This document shows, one piece after another, positions 7,197 to 14,126 of a DNA stretch of 34,680 nt (its first letter is position 1; each line of letters begins with the position of its first letter). Source of the DNA: Rhodoferax sp. OV413 (GTDB taxonomy: Bacteria; Pseudomonadota; Gammaproteobacteria; Burkholderiales; Burkholderiaceae_C); NCBI GenBank assembly GCA_945861785.1, contig CAMAWD010000070.1:1-34680 (forward strand). Reading direction: 5' to 3'. Under the pieces are notes generated by a model that saw nothing but the letters and a program-made list of their open reading frames with translations, was not told the DNA's origin and made no database searches. The position numbers and the translations under genes are program-made.

Positions 7197-7541
7197 TTAC
7201 GGGCAATCGCCGAGCAGCTGGTTCAGCCCCTGGCGCACGGCATTTGCATCGGCCGCTGAGAGCCGGCCGATCTCTCCGCGCACCAGGCGGTGGTCGAGCG
7301 TGAGCAATTTGAAGCGCACCTTGGACGGCGCGGGCAAACCGGCGGTGGCAAGGTCGCCCAGCGGGCAGTCCAGCGGCCAGGGTGGGTTGGCCTGCGAGGT
7401 GATCATGGCCATGACTGAATGGCCGGCCGGGGTGTTGAAGGCCGATGCATCCGACAGCACCAGTGCCGGCCTGTTCTTGGTGGTCGCGCGGTCGGTAAAC
7501 GGAAACGGCACCCGCACGACGGTAAAACGCTCAAAGCCCAC
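7197..7541 (-). CDS. mazF: MazF/PemK-family endoribonuclease toxin
   Basis: A 114-residue toxin of the MazF/PemK/Kid family, sequence-specific mRNA interferases. The N-terminus FERFTVVRVPFPFTD, then the KNRPALVLSD strand, is the diagnostic part; ITSQANPPWPLDCPLGDL and the end LVRGEIGRLSAADANAVRQG complete the fold. I use the GTG at 7539-7541, which lies inside the last codons of the antitoxin gene and gives the standard N-terminus; the two genes overlap by 11 bases. The frame is open further upstream, but that part is antitoxin sequence in another frame. It lies on the opposite strand to the imu genes. Confidence 0.88.
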   Translation of the reverse strand: MGFERFTVVRVPFPFTDRATTKNRPALVLSDASAFNTPAGHSVMAMITSQANPPWPLDCPLGDLATAGLPAPSKVRFKLLTLDHRLVRGEIGRLSAADANAVRQGLNQLLGDCP

Positions 7542-7761
7542 GGTAGGCCTCTTCGTCCGCCGTGCCTGCCCATTCGCCCAAAGTGCCTTCGACAGCGTGC
7601 AGATATTCCAGATCGACAGGTTGGACGCGGCGCACGGTGGCTTTGCCATCAGTGCCCACTTCCCAGGCAATCAGGTCGCCGGGCGTGACCTTCAATGCGG
7701 TGCGAACATCCTGTGGAATGGTGGTTTGGCCCTTTGCAGTGACTTTGGCAATGGCAATCAT
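7531..7761 (-). CDS. mazE: AbrB/MazE-type antitoxin (SpoVT-AbrB fold)
   Basis: A 76-residue antitoxin. The N-terminal half, AIAKVTAKGQTTIPQDVRTAL followed by KVTPGDLIAWEV, is a swapped-hairpin AbrB/MazE DNA-binding domain. The acidic C-terminus (LEYLHAVEGTLGEWAGTADE) is the likely toxin-binding tail. It is the first gene of the pair, as usual for MazEF, and should repress its own promoter. No Shine-Dalgarno is visible; the ATG at 7759-7761 is the only sensible start. Confidence 0.88.
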   Translation of the reverse strand: MIAIAKVTAKGQTTIPQDVRTALKVTPGDLIAWEVGTDGKATVRRVQPVDLEYLHAVEGTLGEWAGTADEEAYRGL

Positions 7762-7766
7762 GGCTG

Positions 7767-7778
7767 TTACTTTTGTAA
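7767..7778. promoter_or_regulatory. Short palindrome in front of mazE
   Basis: TTAC-TTTT-GTAA lies six to seventeen bases before the mazE start in an AT-rich stretch that must hold the promoter. AbrB-fold antitoxins bind short palindromes of this kind, so it is a plausible operator half. No clear -35/-10 pair was found. Confidence 0.35.
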
Positions 7779-7896
7779 TGCAGTCCTTGCTTTTTTACTT
7801 TACTTCTATTCTCCATGCCGGTCCAGAGAAGGGTGGTTGCAGAAGGTTACGCGGCTTCGGGTGAAGAAAAGCTTGCCAAAAAAAGCTTGCCCACTA

Positions 7897-7916
7897 TACT
7901 GTTTTTTTAACCAGTA
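7897..7916. promoter_or_regulatory. Second LexA (SOS) box, in front of dnaE2
   Basis: TACTGT-N8-CCAGTA again fits CTG-N10-CAG. It closely resembles the imuA box, including the T-run after CTG and the flanking TATACTG and CAGTATT. It gives dnaE2 its own damage-inducible promoter although the gene is separated from imuAB. Just upstream the 11-base unit AAAAGCTTGCC occurs twice (7867-7891). Confidence 0.9.
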
Positions 7917-7972
7917 TTCATGGCCCGCGACCCACACCAGGGGCGGTGCCTTGTTGTTGCCTCGCTTCCCCC

Positions 7973-10900
7973 ATGTGGACCCCCCTGCCGGCCTATGCCG
8001 AGCTGCATTGCCTCTCCAGTTTCAGCTTCCAGCGCGGCGCTTCGCTGCCGGAAGAACTGGTTGCGCGCGCGGCCGCGCTGGGCTACACGGCGCTGGCGAT
8101 CACCGATGAATGTTCGGTGGCCGGGGTGGTGCGGGCGCACACGCAGGCCAAGGAGCTGGGGCTGAAGCTGTTGCTGGGTGCGGAGTTCCGGGTGCGCAAC
8201 GGGGCCGTGCCCGACATCCGCAAAAACGTATCCAGAATCCCGCCGCCCAGGCCAACCCCGGGGGCCCAGAAACCCGACCCGGAGCTCACGCTGGTCGTGC
8301 TGGCCCACAACCTGCAGGGCTGGGGCAACCTGTGCGAGTTCATCACCGCTGCGCGCAGCAGGGCGGTGAAGGGGGAGTACGTGGTGTCGTGGAGCGACAG
8401 CGATTTCGCGTCGCTGGAACACTGCGAGGTGCTGCTGGTTCCGCCCCGCGTGCTGTCGTTCGAGTCCCTGTGTGCCCACGCCACGCGCCTGAAAGCGATC
8501 TTCGGCAGCCGGCTCTGGATCGCCCTGGAACTGCTGCACGGCCTGGACGACGACCTCTGGCAACACAAGTTGGAGCGCGCGTCGCAGTTCACCGGCGTGC
8601 CGCTGGTGGCCGCCGGCAACGTGCACATGCATGTGCGCTCGCGCAAGCCGCTGCAGGACGTGATGACCGCCGTGCGCCTGGGAAAACCGGTGGCCGAATG
8701 CGGCTTCGAACTGCAGCCCAACGCCGAGGCGCATCTGCGGGCGCGCCTGCGCGTGGCGCGCATCTACGCCCCCGAATTGCTGCAGACCACGCTGGTCATC
8801 GCCGCGCGCTGCACCTTCAGCCTGGACGAGCTGCGTTACCAGTACCCGGTGGAGACGGTGCTGCCGGGCCTCACCCCCTCCGAGACCCTGCGCCGCTTCA
8901 CCTACGAGGGTATGAGCCAGCGGTATCCGCAGGGTATTCCGGCCAGCGTGCAACTGCAGGTGGAGCACGAACTCGACCTGATCGCCGAACTCAAGTACGA
9001 GATGTACTTTTTGACGGTGTACGACATCGTGCGTTTCGCACGCGAACGCCACATCCTCTGCCAGGGCCGCGGCTCGGCTGCGAATTCGGCCGTGTGTTAT
9101 TGCCTGGGCGTGACCGAGGTCGACCCGTCGCGCATGAACGTGTTGTTCGAGCGTTTCATCAGCCGCGAACGCAACGAGCCGCCCGACATCGACGTCGACT
9201 TCGAGCACCAGCGGCGTGAGGAGGTGATCCAGTACATCTATGCCAAATACGGCCGCGACCGCGCCGCCATCACCGGCGTGGTGGTCACTTACCGCCCCAA
9301 GAGCGCGATCCGCGACGTGGGCAAGGCGCTGGGCCTGGACGACGATCTGGCGGACGCATTTGCCAAGGAGCACCGCTGGTTCGACGGCCGCAGCCTGCTG
9401 GCGCAGCAGTTGCAGGAGCGCCTGGTGGCGGCCGGCATCGCCCCCGACGACCAGCGCATCACCCAGTGGCTGGAGCTCACCCAGCAGCTCATGGGCCACC
9501 CGCGCCACCTGAGCCAGCATGTGGGTGGCTTTGTGCTGACGCAGGGCAAACTGACGCGCCTGGTGCCGGTGGAGAACGCCGCCATGCCGGAGCGCTCGGT
9601 GATCCAGTGGGAGAAGGACGACCTCGACGCCATGGGACTGCTCAAGGTCGACGTGTTGGCTTTGGGCATGCTCAGCGCCATCCGCCGTTGCCTGGACCTG
9701 ATCGGTGCGCAGCGTGGTTATACCTTCCAGATGCAGGACATTCCGGCCGAAGACCCAGCCACCTACGACATGATCTGCGCCGCCGACACCGTGGGCGTGT
9801 TCCAGATCGAGAGCCGCGCGCAGATGAGCATGTTGCCGCGCCTGCTGCCGCGTTGTTTCTACGACCTGGTGATCGAGGTCGCCATCGTGCGCCCGGGCCC
9901 GATCCAGGGCGGCATGGTGCATCCCTACCTGCAGCGCCGCCAGGGGCTGGTGCCGGTGGACTATCCCGGCGAGGGCCTGCGCGCCGCGCTCGAGCGCACG
10001 CTGGGCGTGCCGATCTTCCAGGAGCAGGTGATGCAGATCGCTATGCTCGCTGCCGGTTTCAGTGCTGGCGAATCCGACAGCCTGCGCCGCTCGATGGCGG
10101 CCTGGAAACGCAAGGGTGGCGTGCACAAGTTCCATGACCGCATGGTCAGCGGCATGGTGGCCAACGGCTACACCGAGGAGTTCGCTGAAGGCATCTTCAA
10201 GCAGATCGAGGGGTTTGGTGAATACGGCTTCCCCGAGAGCCATGCCGCCAGTTTTGCGCTGCTGGTGTATGTGAGCTGCTGGCTCAAGCACCACGAGCCG
10301 GCGTGTTTTCTGGCCGCGATGCTCAACAGCCAGCCGCTGGGTTTCTACAGCCCGTCGCAGCTGGTACAGGACGCGCAGCGCCATGGTGTGCCGGTGCGCG
10401 CGGTGGACGTGATGTGCAGTGATTGGGATTGCACGATGGAAGAGCCCGACGCACCCACCATGCCGGCGCACGCCGATACGCGCCAGGCGCACCGGGGCCA
10501 CGCACCGGTTGGCGGAGCGCCACTGCGTGCCGTGCGCCTGGGCCTGCGCATGGTGGCCGGCCTGGCGACAGCCGCGGCGCTGCGCATTGTCGAAGCCCGC
10601 ACGGAGGCCCCCTTTACCAGTACCGAAGACCTGGCCCTGCGTGCCGGGCTCGACCAGGGCGACCTCAAGGCGCTGGCCGGCGCCGACGCGCTCATCAGCC
10701 TGTCGGGCCACCGGCGCCAGCAGGTCTGGGACGCCTCGGCGCTGCGGCCGGCGCCGGGCCTGCTCAAGGCGGCGCCGGTGGAGGAGGATTTTCTGGAGCT
10801 GCCGCCGGCCTGGGAAGGTGAAGAGGTGGTGTTCGACTACGCCTCCACCGGTCTCACGCTGCGCAGCCACCCGTTGGCCTTGTTGCGCGAGCAGTTGTCC

Positions 10901-11242
10901 ACCATGAAGCTGCGCACCGCCGCCGAACTGCGTGACCTGCCCAATGGCCGCCTGGTGCGCGCCTGCGGCATCGTGGTGATGCGCCAGCAGCCGCAGACCG
11001 CCAAGGGCGTGGTCTTCGTCACGCTGGAGGACGAGACCGGCAGCGTGAACGTGATCGTCTGGAAAAGCCTGCGCGAGAAACAACGCAGCGAGCTGCTGCA
11101 TTCACGCCTGATGGCGGTGTACGGCGTGTGGCAGCGCGATGTGGAGAGCGGCGGCGAGGTGCGCCATCTGATCGCGCAGCGGCTGGTCGATCTGACGCCG
11201 CTGCTGGGCGGGTTGGCTACCCAGAGCCGGGAGTTTCATTGA
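7973..11242 (+). CDS. dnaE2: DnaE2 (ImuC) error-prone DNA polymerase
   Basis: A 1089-residue C-family polymerase that does the DNA synthesis in the ImuABC mutasome during SOS mutagenesis. Domains in order: PHP (YAELHCLSSFSFQRGAS from residue 8), palm with PDIDVDF (catalytic Asp405 and Asp407) and the third Asp560 in LLKVDVLALG, fingers, helix-hairpin-helix region, and C-terminal OB fold (VRACGIVVMRQ to DETGSVNVIVWKS). The end HLIAQRLVDL to SREFH is typical. Residues about 820-850 are a charged, Pro/Ala-rich insertion. The start at 7973 gives the usual distance to the PHP motif; a GTG at 7946 is a possible alternative. Neither has a good ribosome site. Confidence 0.95.
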   Translation: MWTPLPAYAELHCLSSFSFQRGASLPEELVARAAALGYTALAITDECSVAGVVRAHTQAKELGLKLLLGAEFRVRNGAVPDIRKNVSRIPPPRPTPGAQKPDPELTLVVLAHNLQGWGNLCEFITAARSRAVKGEYVVSWSDSDFASLEHCEVLLVPPRVLSFESLCAHATRLKAIFGSRLWIALELLHGLDDDLWQHKLERASQFTGVPLVAAGNVHMHVRSRKPLQDVMTAVRLGKPVAECGFELQPNAEAHLRARLRVARIYAPELLQTTLVIAARCTFSLDELRYQYPVETVLPGLTPSETLRRFTYEGMSQRYPQGIPASVQLQVEHELDLIAELKYEMYFLTVYDIVRFARERHILCQGRGSAANSAVCYCLGVTEVDPSRMNVLFERFISRERNEPPDIDVDFEHQRREEVIQYIYAKYGRDRAAITGVVVTYRPKSAIRDVGKALGLDDDLADAFAKEHRWFDGRSLLAQQLQERLVAAGIAPDDQRITQWLELTQQLMGHPRHLSQHVGGFVLTQGKLTRLVPVENAAMPERSVIQWEKDDLDAMGLLKVDVLALGMLSAIRRCLDLIGAQRGYTFQMQDIPAEDPATYDMICAADTVGVFQIESRAQMSMLPRLLPRCFYDLVIEVAIVRPGPIQGGMVHPYLQRRQGLVPVDYPGEGLRAALERTLGVPIFQEQVMQIAMLAAGFSAGESDSLRRSMAAWKRKGGVHKFHDRMVSGMVANGYTEEFAEGIFKQIEGFGEYGFPESHAASFALLVYVSCWLKHHEPACFLAAMLNSQPLGFYSPSQLVQDAQRHGVPVRAVDVMCSDWDCTMEEPDAPTMPAHADTRQAHRGHAPVGGAPLRAVRLGLRMVAGLATAAALRIVEARTEAPFTSTEDLALRAGLDQGDLKALAGADALISLSGHRRQQVWDASALRPAPGLLKAAPVEEDFLELPPAWEGEEVVFDYASTGLTLRSHPLALLREQLSTMKLRTAAELRDLPNGRLVRACGIVVMRQQPQTAKGVVFVTLEDETGSVNVIVWKSLREKQRSELLHSRLMAVYGVWQRDVESGGEVRHLIAQRLVDLTPLLGGLATQSREFH

Positions 11243-11278
11243 GTGCCCCAGCCGGCTGGCAGGGCGAAGGCAGAGCGT

Positions 11279-11332
11279 GCAATCACCGGCGTAGTCGTCA
11301 CCTACCGCCCCAAGAGCGCGATCTGCGACGTC
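11279..11332 (+). pseudogene. Fragment of a second dnaE2: palm-domain piece
   Basis: About 54 bases encode AITGVVVTYRPKSAICDV, the same as AITGVVVTYRPKSAIRDV in intact dnaE2 (9266-9319). Most base differences are silent third-position changes, with one Arg to Cys. This points to a paralogue that was once under selection rather than a recent copy. Both sides are unrelated sequence. It belongs with the C-terminal fragment at 12000-12262. Confidence 0.75.
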
Positions 11333-11376
11333 GCCACGGCCGACATGCACGCATTCAAAGGCGCGTGCCTGGCCGA

Positions 11377-11700
11377 TCAATGTGACAACTCTTCACGGAT
11401 CACGCGGCGCAAATCGGCTTCCAGATGCCCGGTTTCAATCACCCGGCGCAGGGAGTCGTTGATAAGGGTCTGGTAGCCACGGTTGCCTGCCAAGGCCTTG
11501 AAATGCTCGACGATGGGCGCATCCAGCATGATGTTGACGCGCAGTTTGCCAACCCGTGCGCGCACTGCGGTCTGCCACTGCGCACGGTTGGCATCGCGGC
11601 CTGCCACGCGCATCCTGGCACCGTCAAAGTCCGCTTGTGTCAGTTTGGGTGCATCGTCGTCAGAAATAACCGGCGTTTTTGTAGTAGAGGTCTGTTTCAT
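11377..11700 (-). CDS. brnA: BrnA-family antitoxin
   Basis: A 107-residue antitoxin partner of BrnT. The N-terminus is polar (KTPVISDDDAPKLTQADFDG). The C-terminal part VNIMLDAPIVEHFKALAGNR then YQTLINDSLRRVI is the ribbon-helix-helix DNA-binding domain characteristic of BrnA. I place the start at 11698-11700 because it gives the usual N-terminus; a longer frame reaches further into brnT. It overlaps the 3' end of brnT by 41 bases, with the toxin gene first and antitoxin second as in Brucella brnTA. Confidence 0.85.
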   Translation of the reverse strand: MKQTSTTKTPVISDDDAPKLTQADFDGARMRVAGRDANRAQWQTAVRARVGKLRVNIMLDAPIVEHFKALAGNRGYQTLINDSLRRVIETGHLEADLRRVIREELSH

Positions 11701-11938
11701 CGCTGTCTGCCTTTCGCATGGAGATGACGCGGATGTCTTGATCCGATTCAACGTGAACGATCAGGACGACCAGGTAGTCCAATAGTCCGATACCGATCAT
11801 GCGTTGTTCGCTGTAGTCTTCACGTTTGTCCTGAAACAACACCAAGGGACCGCTGAAAACTTTGGCGGCATCGGCAAAATCAAGTCCATGCTTTTGCAAG
11901 TTGCTTTGCCGCTTGGCGTCATCCCAAGTGAAGTTCAT
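11660..11938 (-). CDS. brnT: BrnT-family ribonuclease toxin
   Basis: A 92-residue toxin with a RelE-like ribonuclease fold. Family hallmarks: FTWDDAKRQSNLQKHGLDF, then FADAAKVFSGPLVLFQDKRE and YSEQRMIGIGLLD, with the C-terminal strand DIRVISMRKAD. The charged residues of the KHG and RKA regions are those implicated in catalysis. The start at 11936-11938 gives the classical MNFTWD opening. An upstream in-frame ATG (11974) would lie in the promoter. The predicted transcription start falls at or next to this ATG, so the message may be leaderless. Confidence 0.87.
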   Translation of the reverse strand: MNFTWDDAKRQSNLQKHGLDFADAAKVFSGPLVLFQDKREDYSEQRMIGIGLLDYLVVLIVHVESDQDIRVISMRKADSDETDLYYKNAGYF

Positions 11939-11945
11939 TATGCCG

Positions 11946-11974
11946 AGTTTACACATTGGAATGTGTATATTCAA
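11946..11974 (-). promoter_or_regulatory. brnTA promoter with palindromic operator
   Basis: On the minus strand TTGAAT (11969-11974), 17 bases and TAAACT (11946-11951) form a sigma-70 promoter. The perfect 18-base palindrome TACACATT-GG-AATGTGTA (11950-11967) fills the spacer between the two hexamers. BrnA proteins repress their own operon by binding such palindromes, so this is the likely autoregulatory operator. Confidence 0.75.
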
Positions 11975-11999
11975 CAGATTCTTTCAAAGCGGGTGTGAC

Positions 12000-12262
12000 G
12001 GTGGCTGCCTGGTGCGCGCTCGCGGCATCGTGGTGATGCACCAGCAACTACAGGCCGCCAAGGGCGTGGTCTTCGTCACGCTGGACGACGAGACCGGCAG
12101 CGTGAACGTGATCGTCTGGAAGAGCCGGCGCGAGAAGCAGCGCAGCGAACTTCTGCACTCACGCCTGATGGCGGTGTGGGGTGTGTGGCAGCGCGATGTG
12201 GAGAGTGGGGGTGAGGTGCGGCACCTGATCGCGCAGCGGCTGGCTGATCTGACGTCGCTGCA
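12000..12262 (+). pseudogene. Fragment of a second dnaE2: C-terminal OB domain
   Basis: The frame reads LVRARGIVVMHQQ, AAKGVVFVTLDDETGSVNVI, VWKSRREKQRSELLHSRLMA and VESGGEVRHLIAQRLADL, residue for residue the C-terminal domain of the intact dnaE2 (10951-11206) with scattered, mostly silent differences. It lacks everything upstream and has no start of its own; after 12262 the sequence diverges. Together with the piece at 11279-11332 it shows that a second, diverged dnaE2 once lay here and lost most of its length. brnTA now occupies the space between the two pieces. Confidence 0.88.
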
Positions 12263-12366
12263 CCACCTGCTGCACACTGGCAAGGTGAGGGTGTTATGGA
12301 TGGCTGCGAAAAGGCCGTTGGCTTTGAGTTCCCAAATCCCGTGCAAGCATGGCTACCAAAGATATC

Positions 12367-12396
12367 TTGTGCTATTTGTGAACAAGTGATTACACT
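12367..12396 (+). promoter_or_regulatory. Promoter of the truncated higBA-like operon
   Basis: TTGTGC (12367-12372) and TACACT (12391-12396) are 18 bases apart. Between them lies TTGT-GA-ACAA (12376-12385), a short palindrome that could be an antitoxin operator. Transcription would start at about 12403, right at the ATG of the toxin remnant. Confidence 0.45.
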
Positions 12397-12403
12397 AGAG
12401 CAG

Positions 12404-12442
12404 ATGGTTACGGTCAAGCGCACAGTTGAATTTGATGACTAA
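12404..12442 (+). pseudogene. RelE/HigB-like toxin reduced to 12 codons
   Basis: ATG at 12404 reads MVTVKRTVEFDD and meets TAA at 12440. This matches the start of the phage-Gp49/HigB-like RelE-superfamily toxins whose genes sit directly upstream of this antidote family (pattern M-x-TVK-x-T-x-EFD-x-W). The remaining roughly 85 codons are absent, and the antidote gene starts six bases later. It is probably the scar of an exact deletion; it could also act as a tiny leader frame coupling translation to the antidote. Confidence 0.6.
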
Positions 12443-12448
12443 TTCGCT

Positions 12449-12766
12449 ATGGCCATGACCAAGAAGTTGAAAGTTGCTGACCTGCCAGATTTCGACATGG
12501 CGGAAATGCTGAAAACCGATGAGGATGTTGCCAACTATCTGACGCTGGTGCTGGACGAAAACGACATCGGGGAATTTACCCATGCACTTGGCGTGGTCGC
12601 CCGTGCCCGTGGCATGAGTGTGGTGGCTGAACAGTCTGGCTTGACCAGAGAGGCACTCTACAAGGCCCTGCGCCCCAGTTCACAACCGCGGTTTGACACC
12701 ATCTACAGGGTCTGCAATGCCCTCGGTGTTCGCTTGGTTGCGCAACCAGGCGCTGCGCACGTCTGA
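12449..12766 (+). CDS. Orphan HigA-like addiction-module antidote protein
   Basis: A 105-residue antitoxin of the putative addiction-module antidote family with a Cro/C1-type helix-turn-helix. Features in order: the acidic DMAEMLKTDEDVANYLTLVL segment, the family signature EFTHALGVVARARGM, and the HTH VVAEQSGLTREALYKALRPS, ending FDTIYRVCNALGVRLVAQ. These proteins normally follow a RelE/ParE-type toxin gene; here only 12 codons of that gene remain upstream. The antidote is intact and may now act as a stand-alone repressor or neutralise related toxins elsewhere. Start 12449 is used, with ATG 12455 as an alternative. Confidence 0.85.
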   Translation: MAMTKKLKVADLPDFDMAEMLKTDEDVANYLTLVLDENDIGEFTHALGVVARARGMSVVAEQSGLTREALYKALRPSSQPRFDTIYRVCNALGVRLVAQPGAAHV

Positions 12767-12882
12767 GCGAAGCGGGGCGATTCAACCGTTCGTTCAGCGA
12801 GAGTGGCAACCCCACCCTAAAGACAACGCTGGCGGTGATGAAAGCCCAGGGAATAGAGCTGACCGCCAAGGTTCCTGCCGCA
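12763..12882 (+). pseudogene. C-terminal remnant of a second antidote gene
   Basis: In another frame directly after the orphan antidote the sequence reads FSESGNPTLKTTLAVMKAQG then IELTAKVPA. This matches the C-terminal half of the same antidote family (SLSE-x-GNPTL-x2-L-x-AVMKA-x-GIEL). There is no helix-turn-helix part and no start. It overlaps the stop of the preceding gene by four bases, so recombination between two related antidote genes may have joined them here. Confidence 0.65.
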
Positions 12883-12937
12883 GCAGGACGCCAAGGGCGC
12901 GAGGGGGTGGCACCTGATTCAGGCGATTCGAACCGCC

Positions 12938-14065
12938 TCACAGCGCCGCATCAACCGCATCCAGCAGCCGCTGCCGCCGCGGGTCCACCCCATCCTCGAA
13001 GGCCAGCAACCGGTTGGTGACGAACGCGAACCCCAGCCGCCGGGACGGATCGGCAAAGCCCACCGATCCGCCCCAACCGGTGTGGCCGAAGTTGCCCTTG
13101 CCCACCGAGCGCCCGAAGCCGACAGAGTCGACGCGGTAGCCTGCGCCGAACACCGTGGCACCGAGCGTGCAGGCGTCGATGCCACGGAAGCGCTCGCGGG
13201 CCGCAGCCGCGATGGCGGCCTGCGACAGCAGCCGGTGCCCGTCAAGCTCGCCGCCGATCGCCAGCGTGGCGTACAGCCTGGCCAGGGAGCGCGCGTCGGC
13301 ATGGCCGTTGGCGGCCGGGATCTCGGCCGCGCGCCAGGCGCGGGCGTTGGGCGTCTCGGCAAACAGCTCGGGATTTCGAAATGAACAGGGGTAGGCGGTC
13401 TTCTCGCCGGCCACGTGGGCGACATAGATGCTGTTGTCGCCCGACATCTCGGCCACCCGGTGCTCCTGCTCGGCCGGCAGTCCCACGTAGACGGACAGGC
13501 CCAGCGGCGCCGCAATCTCTTCGGCGATGAAGCGGCCGACGCTGCGGCCCGTTACGCGGCGCACCACCTCGCCCAGCAGGTGCCCGAACGTCACCGGGTG
13601 GTACACGCAGCGGCTGCCGGGCTCCCACAGCGGCGCCATGGCAGCCAGCGCAGCGACGAAGGGTGTGCCCGCATAGACGTCCTCCAGGCGCATGTCCACC
13701 GCGACACCGTCCAGTCCGGCCTGGTGCGACAGCACCTGGTTCAGCGTGATCGTGCCCTTGCCGTTGGCCGCGAATTCGGGCCAGTAGCGGGCCAGCGGCG
13801 CGTCATAGGCCAGCAGGCCGCGTTCCACCAGCATCGCCACGGCAGTGGCCACCACGCCCTTGGTGCAGGACCAGACGTTGACCAGCGTATCGCCCTGCCA
13901 GGGCTGGACGCGCGCCAGGTCGCGGTGACCGCCCCAGAGGTCGACCACGCATTCACCGTCCACCCAGATCGAGACCGCTGCCCCGTGCTCCAGCCCCTCG
14001 TCGAAGCTGCGCGCGAATGCGGTGCGCACGGCGTCGAAACGGGGTGTTGTGAATCCGTGTGTCAT
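12938..14065 (-). CDS. Class-C beta-lactamase-like serine hydrolase (EstB type)
   Basis: A 375-residue serine hydrolase with the penicillin-binding-protein/class C beta-lactamase fold, most like EstB-type esterases. It has the SxxK motif SCTK (Ser66, Lys69), a tyrosine at 155 in SRCVYHPVTFGHL in the place of YxN, and HTGWGG in place of KTG, all usual for the esterase branch. The substrate is probably a short acyl ester; true beta-lactamase activity is unlikely. There is no signal peptide, so it should be cytoplasmic. Start 14065 has GAGG nine bases upstream; the longer frame to 14104 has no family support. Confidence 0.88.
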   Translation of the reverse strand: MTHGFTTPRFDAVRTAFARSFDEGLEHGAAVSIWVDGECVVDLWGGHRDLARVQPWQGDTLVNVWSCTKGVVATAVAMLVERGLLAYDAPLARYWPEFAANGKGTITLNQVLSHQAGLDGVAVDMRLEDVYAGTPFVAALAAMAPLWEPGSRCVYHPVTFGHLLGEVVRRVTGRSVGRFIAEEIAAPLGLSVYVGLPAEQEHRVAEMSGDNSIYVAHVAGEKTAYPCSFRNPELFAETPNARAWRAAEIPAANGHADARSLARLYATLAIGGELDGHRLLSQAAIAAAARERFRGIDACTLGATVFGAGYRVDSVGFGRSVGKGNFGHTGWGGSVGFADPSRRLGFAFVTNRLLAFEDGVDPRRQRLLDAVDAAL

Positions 14066-14126
14066 GGAAGGTCCCTCACAGTCGGTATGGCAAGATGCGG
14101 ACATTCTCCGGTATCGGGGACACCAG

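Noticed and set aside
7907-11101. 1064-codon minus-strand frame opposite dnaE2
   Set aside because: Antisense shadow of a highly conserved polymerase gene; no recognisable domain or ribosome site.
12938-14065. Antibiotic-resistance class C beta-lactamase
   Set aside because: No signal peptide, HTG instead of KTG and no YxN asparagine; the pattern is that of EstB-type esterases.
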